Made by a program: the position numbers and the translations under genes
In this document: positions 40,434 to 49,900 of the stretch, piece by piece
Numbering within the stretch: the stretch's first letter is position 1
How the letters are laid out: each line of letters opens with the position of its first letter
Notes under the pieces: generated by a model
Seen by the model: only the letters and a program-made list of their open reading frames with translations
Told to the model about the DNA's origin: nothing
Database searches by the model: none
Assembly: GCF_001552635.1 (NCBI RefSeq)
Contig: NZ_BCRO01000028.1
Location: forward strand, 1 to 64,000
Reading direction: 5' to 3'
Length of the DNA: 64,000 nucleotides
Source: Actinomadura hibisca NBRC 15177
Lineage (GTDB): Bacteria; Actinomycetota; Actinomycetes; Streptosporangiales; Streptosporangiaceae

Positions 40434-40478
40434 CTGGCTGGCAGCAGGCACCACCTAGCGGTGCCTGCTGCCAGCCAG
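40434..40478 (+). terminator. Perfect 19-bp hairpin after the lipoprotein gene
   Basis: CTGGCTGGCAGCAGGCACC and GGTGCCTGCTGCCAGCCAG pair without mismatch around a 7-nt loop (ACCTAGC), 30 bp past the stop codon. No U-tract follows. It should end transcription of the lectin-lipoprotein pair, leaving the next gene to its own promoter. Confidence 0.8.
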
Positions 40479-40572
40479 TGCCTGCTCGCGAACAAAAGGC
40501 CGCATACCCAGCCCGGAATCTCTGGACTGGGATGCCTCATTCCGCATCCGAGAATGGCTCTAGGTGGGGAAC

Positions 40573-43500
40573 GTGAAACACCGAAGATCCCTCATCGTCA
40601 CCACGACCCTGACTCTGTTGGCCTCGCTGGCCGCTCCTGTCGATGCGGCCACCGCCGCCCTGCGGCATCATCCCCCTTCCCAACCAAAACCTTCCCCCTC
40701 CTCCCCGCAAGGCAGAGCTTCGGCGTCCAGCCCCAACGACCGACCACCGCTGCAGGTCGCTCCAGGCGACCGTCGGCGCGTCTTGGGCGCCGATTGGCGC
40801 GCCTCACGTGATCGGGCCTGGAGCACCATCGGCGACGCCACCGGTTTCCACGTCCTAGTCTCTGACAAGAACAACGGATACCGCTGGCGCACAGCAGCCA
40901 CCCTGTCGGAACCGGGCTTCGATGCCGACATGTGGATCGGCAATGCGTGTGTGACCGGTTCAGGCCGTCGCGCCGTAGTGGCCTACGCGCCTCGCGCCTT
41001 CACCAACAAGCCCGACCTGATGCTGCGCGGAGCCTTCACCGCCGTCGTGGACCTGCAGAGCGGCAAGGTCCGTAAGCTCGCAACACGTTCGTCACTGGCC
41101 TACTTCAGTCCCGGCTGCGGAGCCTCGGAGAAGGCGGTGTTCACCCAGTACCCCAAGGAGAGCAAGAACGCCTCCCGGCTGGTGGCCGTCGGCGCTGCCG
41201 ACGGCACAGTCGAGCGCCCAGTCGAGCTGGCCGGTCAGATCACCTCCGCGGTACCGGTCAGCGACGGGTTCGCAGCGGCCGACTCCGCCCGGATCGTTAA
41301 GATCACTTCGAGCGGGGTCCGCACACCGGTCGCCTCGGCCAAGCAGGTTCCGTTCCAACTCAGCCCTGACTCCGACGGCGGCATCGTCTTCTTGGACCGC
41401 GAACCCGTCCCCGGCGCCAGTGCGGCAACCGGTGCGCAGCGTGCTGTTGTCCGCCGGGTGGAGGCCGTGCAAATCAAGAAATCCCGCACTGGCCGCCCAG
41501 TCCCGGCCGTCCCCAGCGGGTTGGCCGACGGACCGCTGCACGGTGTCGATCTCACCCGCAGTGCCAGCGGCCAGGTCTTCATCACCGGAGCGGCCACCGC
41601 CCGGGCCGCGCTGCCTGCTCCCATAACCTTGATCAAGGGGACTCCGCGTGAAGCCAAGGCGACCACCCACGCCGAGGCGCTAGTCACCCGCACCGCATGG
41701 GCCGGTGGCCGCGATCCCCGTGATCCCCGTGCGGGTTCTGGACCGACAAAACCGCACCCCACCGACATTGACATCACCGCCCTGAACACCCAGCAAAAAG
41801 CCCGCTTTCAGGTCGTGCCCAGCGGCGGTACAGGAACTGCTGAGCGCTCTCCGCTTTTGAAGGCCGCAGCCGACGATCCCATCGACGCCGACGCACGCTG
41901 CGCCGTCCCACGCAACAGCACTGTCAAGCATGCCCTGCAGCCCACCCCCCGCCAGGCCGAGTGGGCCGTTAACCAGGCAATCACCAACAACCTCAACAAG
42001 CACATCAACCGGCCAGCCGGGTGGATGAAGCTGGGCATGGGCGCCTACCAGCCGCAGACGCTGTTCCCGCTCAAGAGCCTCAGTGGCGGCGGCCGGGTCC
42101 CTTCTCAGGTCTTCCTAGGCATCCTTGCCCAGGAGTCCAACATGTGGCAGGCCTCCAGAGTGGTGATGCCCGGCGCCACCGGCAACCCCCTGATTGGCAA
42201 CTACTACGGCATTGCCTACAACCCCGACGGAACTCAGGGCGATCCCTGGAAGATCGACTACAGTAAATCCGACTGCGGTTACGGCATCTCTCAGGTTACC
42301 GACGGGATGACCAAGGGCTCGTCCTTGACCCCCCTCCAGCAGGAGGCCGTGGCCTTGGACTACACCGCCAACATCGCCGCCGGCGTCAACATCCTCATCG
42401 ATAAATGGAACCAGACTAAAGCCGAGGGCCTGGTCGTCGACAACGGTGACCCTAAATGGGCCGAGAACTGGTTCTTTGCCCTATGGGCCTACAACGCTGG
42501 CTACCACCCCAAATCCGAGGCCAGCAAGTACGACGGCAAGTGGGGGGTAGGCTGGACCAATAACCCGGCCAATCCTTTGTGGAAGTTCAACCGCACCCCG
42601 TTCCTAGAGAACTCGGCTGGTGCTGATGACTACGAGCACGCCTCTCACCCTCAGGACTGGCCTTACCAGGAAAAGGTCTTGGGCTGGGCCGGCCGGCCGC
42701 TGTTCGCCGCCGAAGCACCCGGCAAGATGGTGGCGGGCTTCCGGGCGGCCTGGTGGACCTCCGCCCAAGCCCGCACCATGGTCAAACCGCCCGAACCCCT
42801 GTTCTGCACCTCCGCTAACATGTGCGACTCCTCCAAGATCGGCGATAACGACCAGAACAAGCCGGGTCTGGGGGCCTGCAATCACAAGGACCTGTACTGC
42901 TGGTGGACCACCCCGGTCAGCTGGAAATCCTGCGCAGGTCAGTGGTGCGCCAATGAGGTCCTGAGGTTCGACAGCACTTACCCCGAACAGCCCAACGGAA
43001 TCTCCTACCCCTCTCGATGCGACACCACCGGGCTGCCCTCTGGAGTCCTGGTCATCGACGACGTCCCCGACTCCACCCCCATTCACCGATACTGCGGAAA
43101 TCCGCCGACACCTACCAGCGGAACCTTCACCCTGGACTTCGCTACCCCCTCCGGCAAGATCGACCTGCACCAGATCGGCGCCGCCTATGGAGGCCACTTC
43201 TGGTTCACCCACACCCGCCTCCCAGGAGCCGAAAGCGGACGTCTGAAAACGACCGGCACCTGGAGACTGAACCGCTCGCTGGCCGCCTGGACCCGCATCA
43301 TGGTGCACTTGCCCGACCACGGTGCCCACACTCAGCAAGCCAAGTACGAAATTGACCTAGGTGACGGAGCCTTCAGCCGCACCCGCTACATCAATCAAAA
43401 ACGCATGGCCAACAACTGGGTCTCGCTCGGCGTCTATCAAATCAACGGCACTCCTCGAGTCCGACTGGGCTCAGAGACCGAGGATGGCGACGGAAGCGAC

Positions 43501-44517
43501 GACATCGCCTGGGACGCGATCGCCTTCCAACCGCTGAGCGCCAAGCCCAAGCACATGGTTGCTGCGCTGGGCGACTCCTACTCTTCCGGCGAAGGAGCAG
43601 GCTCCTACTACGCCGAAACCGACAGCGACCACGGCGACAATCAGCGCTGGAACGCCTGCCGCCGTAGCAAGAACGCCTGGCCCAGGAAGGTCGTCCTACC
43701 GGGCACTAGTACGGCACTGGGCAGCCTGGCCGACGACTGGAGCAAGGACGCCGAGTTGGGATTCGTCGCCTGCTCGGGCGCCCAAAGCAAAAATGTGTGG
43801 GAGTCGCCTTGGAGTGCTGCCAAACAACCCTACAGCGAAGGACAGTTTCACGAGATCGCCCAGGTGAACTCCGGTGTACTGTCCAAGGACACCACTCTGG
43901 TGATGCTCACCATTGGTGGCAACGACGAAAGAGCATTCACCAATGCCATCATGGAGTGTGCCTACCCTACCAACTGCGCTGATGACGACTTCATCCCTCG
44001 CTACAAAGGACTAGTCGACAGCAGCATCATTCCCAATCTGAGCATCCTCCTGAAAGAGGTAGCCGCAAAGGCACCCAACGCCCGTATCGTGCTGATGGGG
44101 TACCCGGAGCTGTTCAGCCGCACCGTCAAGTGCACCGGATCGGTTTGGTTCGACCTCACCGAAACCAAAGCGCTAGCCGAACTCGTGAACTACGCCGGCA
44201 CCAAACAGCGCGCCCTAGTCGACTCACTACGCACCGGGTCCACCTCCAAACTCAAAATCGAATACGCCGACCCGGTATCGGCCTTCGTCGGCCACGGTGG
44301 CTGCGACGCCGACGAGTGGATCAACAAAATCGTATCCGGGCCTAATGGCGACGGTGACTTCCATCGCGGAGATCCAGTCACCGAGGCCACGAACCAGTGT
44401 GCGCTCAGTTGGCTGGTCGGCTGTCTCAGTCGAGAGGCGTTCCACCCCAAGGGAGCAGGTACTTCCGGCTACGCTGGCGTCATGCAGGCACGACTCGGCC
44501 AGATCGGCTACCCGTGA
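40573..44517 (+). CDS. Secreted lytic transglycosylase-golvesin-SGNH hydrolase fusion
   Basis: A 1314-residue exported protein. Signal (LIVTTTLTLLASLAAPVDA), Pro/Ser linker, a beta-rich N-terminal part with repeats of WD- or YncE-like style (about 70-400), an SLT-type lytic transglycosylase domain (about 500-665: FLGILAQESNMWQAS, GIAYNPDG, CGYGISQVTDGM, FALWAYNAGYH), a Cys-rich linker, a golvesin/Xly CBD-like sandwich (about 855-990: GAAYGGHFWFTHTR, TWRLNRSLAAWTRI), and a C-terminal SGNH esterase/lipase (GDSYSSGEGAG with Ser 1002, TIGGNDE, FHPKGAGT). GTG 40573 matches the GTGAAACAC start of the lipoprotein gene. Likely acts on cell-wall glycans and their esters. Confidence 0.85.
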   Translation: MKHRRSLIVTTTLTLLASLAAPVDAATAALRHHPPSQPKPSPSSPQGRASASSPNDRPPLQVAPGDRRRVLGADWRASRDRAWSTIGDATGFHVLVSDKNNGYRWRTAATLSEPGFDADMWIGNACVTGSGRRAVVAYAPRAFTNKPDLMLRGAFTAVVDLQSGKVRKLATRSSLAYFSPGCGASEKAVFTQYPKESKNASRLVAVGAADGTVERPVELAGQITSAVPVSDGFAAADSARIVKITSSGVRTPVASAKQVPFQLSPDSDGGIVFLDREPVPGASAATGAQRAVVRRVEAVQIKKSRTGRPVPAVPSGLADGPLHGVDLTRSASGQVFITGAATARAALPAPITLIKGTPREAKATTHAEALVTRTAWAGGRDPRDPRAGSGPTKPHPTDIDITALNTQQKARFQVVPSGGTGTAERSPLLKAAADDPIDADARCAVPRNSTVKHALQPTPRQAEWAVNQAITNNLNKHINRPAGWMKLGMGAYQPQTLFPLKSLSGGGRVPSQVFLGILAQESNMWQASRVVMPGATGNPLIGNYYGIAYNPDGTQGDPWKIDYSKSDCGYGISQVTDGMTKGSSLTPLQQEAVALDYTANIAAGVNILIDKWNQTKAEGLVVDNGDPKWAENWFFALWAYNAGYHPKSEASKYDGKWGVGWTNNPANPLWKFNRTPFLENSAGADDYEHASHPQDWPYQEKVLGWAGRPLFAAEAPGKMVAGFRAAWWTSAQARTMVKPPEPLFCTSANMCDSSKIGDNDQNKPGLGACNHKDLYCWWTTPVSWKSCAGQWCANEVLRFDSTYPEQPNGISYPSRCDTTGLPSGVLVIDDVPDSTPIHRYCGNPPTPTSGTFTLDFATPSGKIDLHQIGAAYGGHFWFTHTRLPGAESGRLKTTGTWRLNRSLAAWTRIMVHLPDHGAHTQQAKYEIDLGDGAFSRTRYINQKRMANNWVSLGVYQINGTPRVRLGSETEDGDGSDDIAWDAIAFQPLSAKPKHMVAALGDSYSSGEGAGSYYAETDSDHGDNQRWNACRRSKNAWPRKVVLPGTSTALGSLADDWSKDAELGFVACSGAQSKNVWESPWSAAKQPYSEGQFHEIAQVNSGVLSKDTTLVMLTIGGNDERAFTNAIMECAYPTNCADDDFIPRYKGLVDSSIIPNLSILLKEVAAKAPNARIVLMGYPELFSRTVKCTGSVWFDLTETKALAELVNYAGTKQRALVDSLRTGSTSKLKIEYADPVSAFVGHGGCDADEWINKIVSGPNGDGDFHRGDPVTEATNQCALSWLVGCLSREAFHPKGAGTSGYAGVMQARLGQIGYP

Positions 44518-44530
44518 TCGAGGCCAAGGG

Positions 44531-45019
44531 ATGAACCGACAACCTGCGCCAGCCCGCCGCCATCTCAGCCGCATCGCCTTTCGGATGCTTCTGGGTGTTG
44601 GCGGGCTGGCGCTGGCCGCGGTACTGACCGTTGTGATCTTACTGCTGTGGTGGGTAACGGTCCTCCTGCCCCGAGGGCAGGAGGAGTTGAATAAACAAGC
44701 CGACCAGAATCTGCGTGAGCGCGTTGAAGAGTCGGTCAGCCGGCTACAGGCCGCCGCAGCCGACGGAGTCCTCACCCGCGCTGAGACCAGCGCTATCGTA
44801 AAATTCTGGCGAGCGGAACGTCACAGAGACCGACTGCAGATCGACGCACTCTTCCTTTCCGAAACGCGCTCCCCTCACATCTGCGTCCGCTACACCCTGC
44901 GCTTGCCCCTCGGGAAGCGCAGCAACGTGACTAAAGAGAATCTTCCGCTCGATCAGGAGCCATGTCGAAGCGAACTACGCGTTTTCATGCCTGACAGCAC
45001 CGCCACCACTCCTCTGTGA
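44531..45019 (+). CDS. Single-TM membrane protein, unknown
   Basis: A 162-residue protein with a basic N-terminus, one TM helix (about 18-45, VGGLALAAVLTVVILLLWWV) and an outer part with a helical stretch (EELNKQADQNLRERVEES). Two Cys near the C-terminus may pair. ATG 44531 has AGGCCAAGGG upstream and lies 13 bp after the hydrolase stop, so co-expression with it is likely. No family recognised. Confidence 0.65.
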   Translation: MNRQPAPARRHLSRIAFRMLLGVGGLALAAVLTVVILLLWWVTVLLPRGQEELNKQADQNLRERVEESVSRLQAAAADGVLTRAETSAIVKFWRAERHRDRLQIDALFLSETRSPHICVRYTLRLPLGKRSNVTKENLPLDQEPCRSELRVFMPDSTATTPL

Positions 45020-45427
45020 GCAGAGAGCGACATGAATCAAGACGCCGTCGTCCCGCAGCCTGGCATCACCAGAGATTAGCCATTCATGGCGATCAGCACT
45101 GCATGTATACCGGTCGGGCTTTCTTGGCGACCACCAGCGGTTGGTGCAACCTACAGGGGGGTGATCGCCAGCTTCGGTACCACCGAGCGGATCGGCTGGT
45201 TGCATGAGTTGAACCGTGCTGGGCCACTCCTTGGGCCGATGAGGAGGGTCTCGCAACCCATGTCGGCGAGATCACTGCTTGCTGCGCCGTGGTCCATTGG
45301 TCTCGTCGGAGACCAACATGACGATCGTCTTCCCCGGTCCCGAGGACGTCGACTGGTCGCAGGTTCCAGGGTGCCCTGCCGGGATCCCGGTCCTGCTCCG
45401 CGGCCAGGGCGATTTCAAAGTCGGTGC
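45020..45427. other. Decayed stretch, no intact gene except a possible 38-codon ORF
   Basis: Reading frames on both strands are fragmentary. Together with the transposase and XRE remnants to the right it appears to be a graveyard of mobile and accessory DNA. Confidence 0.4.
45297..45316. repeat. 8-bp hairpin directly before a small ORF
   Basis: TTGGTCTC-GTCG-GAGACCAA is a perfect 8-bp stem with a 4-nt loop ending one base before the ATG at 45318 and containing its only GGAG. If the small ORF is expressed, the hairpin would hide its ribosome site. Confidence 0.4.
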
Positions 45428-45434
45428 TCGTTGA
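45318..45434 (+). CDS. Possible 38-residue ORF or N-terminal gene remnant
   Basis: Encodes [20 protein letters not shown] followed by [18 protein letters not shown] and a stop. The composition is protein-like and resembles the first residues of longer actinobacterial proteins that begin with a V-D-W...G.P.LLR pattern, so it is more likely a truncated remnant than a complete peptide gene. Confidence 0.3.
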   Translation: MTIVFPGPEDVDWSQVPGCPAGIPVLLRGQGDFKVGAR

Positions 45435-45695
45435 TACTGGTGCAGGCCAAGTTGGATGCCGAGCGGAGCGGTGAGGGCGTCGTAGGACATGGCGCGGCGG
45501 ACGGCGGCGATCGTGGGATCTCCGGTGGCGCGTAGGTGAGCGATGGCCAGGTTGCACAGGGTGGCCATGTTGGCCGTGCCCGGTACGGATCTTTGAGACG
45601 TCTTCGCCGAAGGTGACGTCGTGGATGTGATGCAGGGTCTCGATCCCCCAGTGCCCGTGTACCAGCGCCGCCAGCCACTGCGGCGGGACCTGCAC
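45428..45695 (-). pseudogene. C-terminal remnant of an ISAs1-family transposase
   Basis: [20 protein letters not shown] followed by [16 protein letters not shown] matches the C-terminal part of ISAs1-type transposases. At about 45575 the frame shifts and continues as [20 protein letters not shown] and then [12 protein letters not shown]. The N-terminal two thirds are absent. Decayed and inactive. Confidence 0.75.
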
Positions 45696-45909
45696 TGGTC
45701 TTGAAGGAGGTGTCGCAGTCGGTGGCGAACTCCTCGGCCGGAGAGCGATTGCCCGCTTCGATCTGCCCTAGCCACTGGGGCGAGTAGCCGAGCTTGGTCG
45801 CGAGTTGTGACCGGGGCAGGCCCGCCGCTTCCCGATGGGTGCGCAACTCAGAGCCGAAGTACTGGACAGGGGCACGGGGTACACCGGGATTTCTGGGAGG
45901 GCGGGGCAT
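45693..45909 (-). pseudogene. N-terminal fragment of an XRE (Scr1-type) regulator
   Basis: Starts at ATG 45909 (MPRPPRNPG) and gives a typical XRE helix-turn-helix: [57 protein letters not shown]. Full-length relatives have about 270-290 residues with a DUF5753 domain. Here the text runs directly into the transposase remnant after about 70 residues, so the gene was broken by that insertion. Confidence 0.7.
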
Positions 45910-46044
45910 CGGGTCCTTCGGGGTAGGAAACCTGGCCGCTTTCGATGGGCCTGCTTGGCATTCGCCGGTTGGCCATCCTGCGCTTCCCGAAGGCAACCTG
46001 ATCACAGCAAGCTTGGGATTGGTAACCGAGAGAGATCATCACTC

Positions 46045-46305
46045 GTGAGGCAACTCTTCAGGGACGCGCAAACGCACCCGGATGACCAGGCCCTTGCCTG
46101 GCTCCGTTCCACCTATACCGGCTACCGGATCTGGCGGTCCGTCCGCTACGACGGTCGGTACGGCGACTGGGCGGCGACCCTACATGACAAGACCGCCGGC
46201 GTTGGCGCCACGGTCATCCGCCCTACGGCCGAAGCCCTTGACGAGGCACTGACGAAAGAGCGCGCTCGCGCGTCCGAGCGTGCCGCCGGTCGGGAGTTGC
46301 GATGA
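46045..46305 (+). CDS. Small hypothetical protein divergent from the XRE fragment
   Basis: An 86-residue protein (RQLFRDAQTHPDDQALAWLR, TGYRIWRSVRYDGRYGDWAA) with a helical C-terminus rich in Glu, Ala and Arg. GTG 46045 is used; only a weak GAGAGA precedes it. Small proteins of this kind often sit divergent to Scr1-type XRE genes in actinobacteria, which supports it being a real, perhaps orphaned, gene. Confidence 0.55.
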   Translation: MRQLFRDAQTHPDDQALAWLRSTYTGYRIWRSVRYDGRYGDWAATLHDKTAGVGATVIRPTAEALDEALTKERARASERAAGRELR

Positions 46306-46378
46306 CAGTGCCCGACGAGGGGCTAGGCCGCTGGAGCGCGTAGCCGCCCAAGAGAAGAGAGAACCAACCAGGGAGGGA

Positions 46379-46851
46379 ATGTCCTTTCGCCCCCGTCACC
46401 GACTTGCCGGTCCTGGCCAGAGTCTTGGAGGAGAACGGCTGGACGACCCGTCTTTGCAGCGAGCCTTGTCCTTCGTTGCGCGTGTTCTCCGCCGCGCTGC
46501 CGGTCCTCGCGAGACGGTCATGCTGGACGAGAGTTCAGTCTCGGACCAGTGGTGGTACCGGTCCAGCGCCGGCAGGCTGCTCGCGCGCTGCCCCGACGCG
46601 GCCACCGCAATCGCGCGCATCACCGAACTGGTGGCACCGCTGGTGGCCGGTGTGTTCTTCCGACAGGCCAAGCGGGAGCCGCTGAGCATCGCGGAGTTCC
46701 ATTAGCACTTCCCGGACGTGCCGTGCTGGTGGGGCGTTCACACGCAGCAGTGGTGGGCGATCAACCACACACCCAGAAACCGCGCTTGGTCTGCACGGCC
46801 ACGTTGGACGAGCTGGCCCAGGCCGTCTCCAACACACGCCGCGTCCACTGA
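46379..46851 (+). pseudogene. Decayed gene with two frameshifts and an in-frame stop
   Basis: Protein-like text starts as FAPVTDLPVLARVLEENGWT in one frame, shifts near 46510 to ETVMLDESSVSDQWWYRSSA and PLVAGVFFRQAKREPLSIAEFH, meets TAG at 46703-46705, continues in the same frame as HFPDVPCWWGVHTQQWWAIN, then shifts near 46770 to PRLVCTATLDELAQAVSNTR and a stop at 46851. Three lesions within 470 bp show a dead gene. No family recognised. Confidence 0.6.
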
Positions 46852-46858
46852 ACCACCT

Positions 46859-46890
46859 CGCGGCCGGGACGTCCCCGTCTCCCGGCTGCG
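46859..46890 (-). terminator. Hairpin after pglX
   Basis: CGCGGCCGGGA and TCCCGGCTGCG form an 11-bp stem with one G-T pair and a 10-nt loop, 22 bp past the pglX stop on the minus strand. It would end the pglW-pglX transcript and separate it from the inserted genes. Confidence 0.55.
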
Positions 46891-46911
46891 CGGTCACCAC
46901 CCAGACTCGGG

Positions 46912-49900
46912 TTACGCCTGCTTCTTGCGCCCGCGCGTGGCCGCCGGAGGCTGCCAGTCACGCAGATTCCTCTCAGAGAATCGGTGCGCGGTGCATTGGT
47001 CGTCTAGGAACGCCTGGAACTCCTCGGCAGGCACGCCTCCCCACTCGGAGTCGTGCTCGCCGTGCCATTGGTGAACCCACGGCAGCACTTCGAGGAGGCC
47101 GGCGAGCAGGGGCTTCAGCTTCTCAGACTCCCAACCGGCCTGCTCGGTCCGGTCGTTGACCAGGTTGACGAGGGCCTGTGCCTGGTCCTTGTGATCCCAA
47201 CCGGCCCAGCCGAGCAACAGGCTGCTGTCGGCGTCCGGGCTCGCACCCGGGTAGGAGATGAAGCGCTCCTTGGGGACGTCGAGCTTGCCGCGATGCGACC
47301 AGTAGGAGTTCTTCTTGAAGTCCTTGGGCGCATACTTGGGCGGTACCGCGATGTCGAGCCGCGTGCCAGTGCGGTCTTCCTCGCGCTGCTTCTCCCAAGT
47401 CTGTTCCCACTCTTCACGCTTGCGCAGCCCGGTGTCGGTGTAGCGCAGCGCGGCCAAGTAGGGGACGTGCTCATCGGCGATGACCTCGGCCAGCACTTGA
47501 GCCAGCGGAAGGTCACGCTTGTTGAGATGGTCGGTGGCGTAGAGCGCGGCGACGTTCTGCATGTCCTCGTCGTTGCGGAACTGGTCGGCGAGCTGCGCGA
47601 CGGTCAACGTGCGCGGCTGCTCGAACCCGTCCCGCAGCCTGAACCAGAGATCCTTACGCTCGCAGCGGTCCAGAATCCAGGTCCGCAGTGCGGCCCGCTC
47701 CTTCTTCTCCCACGGCTCGTCGGCCCAGCGGCGCTTGTACTCCGGCCGCTCCAGCAGCCCGATCCCCCGCGGCTGCTTCTCGATCAGATCGATGCGGGCC
47801 TGCACAACCCGTCGATACTCCTCCGGCCACCGCTCCGGAATCTCCGTGACGGGCGTAGATCCATGCCGCCGGAACCACTCGCTGTCCGCTTCACCGGCTA
47901 CCACCCGCCGAGCAAGCACGATCTCAAAAGGCCGCTCTCCAAGTTCCACCTCAGGAAGGTCGATCGCATCTACTTCACAGAAGGCGCCTCGATCACTTAC
48001 TCCAAGTAGCCCATAAAAGCCATAAACTTGCCAGTCCAACTCCTCTTGAAGAGAGATCATCTTCCGACGCAACACTCCTCGCCTGAACTGAACGTCATTT
48101 AAAGAATCACGATTAGATAGTGCATCATAATCACTTATCCGCACCTCAAGAAGGTCAAGCCCATCTGCGAGCAATGAAATTATTTTTGCAAGATCAATTG
48201 GCTTTTGCCTTGCAATAGGGAATTTTCCAACCTTGCTCGCATTGAATTGATGGGTCCACGACCAGGGTTGATCTGCGTCACCACCCCCCGAACCAACACT
48301 TCCACCCTTCTTATGACTCACTTGCCTCAGCCAGAAGCAAGCTGTCGAAGAGTTCAGCAGTCCGAGCAGGCCGAGGTATTCCTCTTCGCTGGTCTCATCA
48401 GGAAGCTTGATAACCGGCGCAGTACGATTGAAGACCCTCCCTCCTCGATCTAGCGCAAAGTGATTGTGCGTTGCAATCTCCCCATACGCGATCGATAGCG
48501 GATTCTTATACCTTGAACGAAAGAACATAGAGTATTCAAACCAAGTCAATTTGCGAGCAATTTGACTCTTTCCGAAAGCGATGCGTTCACGCAAATTCAC
48601 CTTATAGGGCCACAAGAAGGTCAGTACAGCAGGATCACCGTGAGCCCTCAAAGATTCCGCATCGTAGGGCCATACCGACATGACAGGGTCAGCGATCCTC
48701 CATTCACGCGTTACATCACCTTCCACCAATGCACGCCAAAATGATTTAGGGATTCGGTGACGGCGTAGTGTGCCAGCACCAACCATGTACGCCGAGTCTT
48801 CTCGAGTTACAGCCCCAGCACCTATCTCCTTTGCTACATTACCCAAGGTTTCCTGGGCAGCTCCTTCAATAAGGCTCTGCATTTCAGAAGAACCGCCGCC
48901 AGATAGCGACCAAGGGTGAGTAGAAAGGCTGGTTCTCTCCACATCGACGACACTCACCCAGTCGGACTCGCTGCCTGGCAGAGGCGTCTGTCTGACGATG
49001 GACTGCCAAACACTCCCTTCGGACGCGTTCTTGGGCTGTGCGGGCTCGCCGCAAATTCCTTGCACTACGCGAATGGTCGCATTGGCATATGCCATTCGGT
49101 TTCGGCCGATAAGGATCACCGTCGGCGTGCCATGTCCAGGAATGTAGGCGCCTGACGTATCAATGACGTGAGTGACGTCAACTCGCTCATAAAACCAGCG
49201 AATCAGCTTCTTGCCAAACTCTCGCTTCATGAAAGAGTTTGCCGTAATCTGCCCGGTGTACCCAGCAGAGCGACCAGCGCCCCCGGGGGTGATGGCTAGC
49301 TCAAAGATCCGCTCTGCGAACGGAACCGAGAGCGCATAAGCGCCGCCAACCGCTTCATACTTCCTGTAGTTAGAATTCTCATTCTCGTCTTTGACGGTGA
49401 TATAGGGCGGGTTACCGACCACTACATGATAGGAGTGCTTTCCCAGCAGGTCACAGCGCGCCGCGAAGCTTTGGACGTCCTCGGTCCGGTAAGTGAACTG
49501 CTCCGTATCGCCCCAAAGTTGGCCTGTCACGTTCTCTGCGTCGCGGCCATGCAGCAGCGAGTCACCTACCGCCACATTGATCGGGAACGTCGGTACACGG
49601 TCGAGCCGCTTCTCCCCCGCCGCGTACAAGGCAGCGATCAGCAGCCGGAAGCGCGCGATCTCCGCCGCGAACGGGTTCTTGTCGCACCCGTGCACCGACT
49701 CCAGCGTCCGGCGGATCAGCTCCCACCGGTCCACGTTCGGTGCAGCGTCTTCCCACTTCCGCAGCAGCCGGTGAAAGATCCCCAGCAGGAAGTGCCCCGA
49801 CCCGCAAGCCGGGTCGATCGTCCGCAGGCCCCGCACTGTCGGATCGGTGCCCGGCCAGCCCTTGGGCTTGTGCCGCCATACCGGCTCCAGTCCGAATTCC

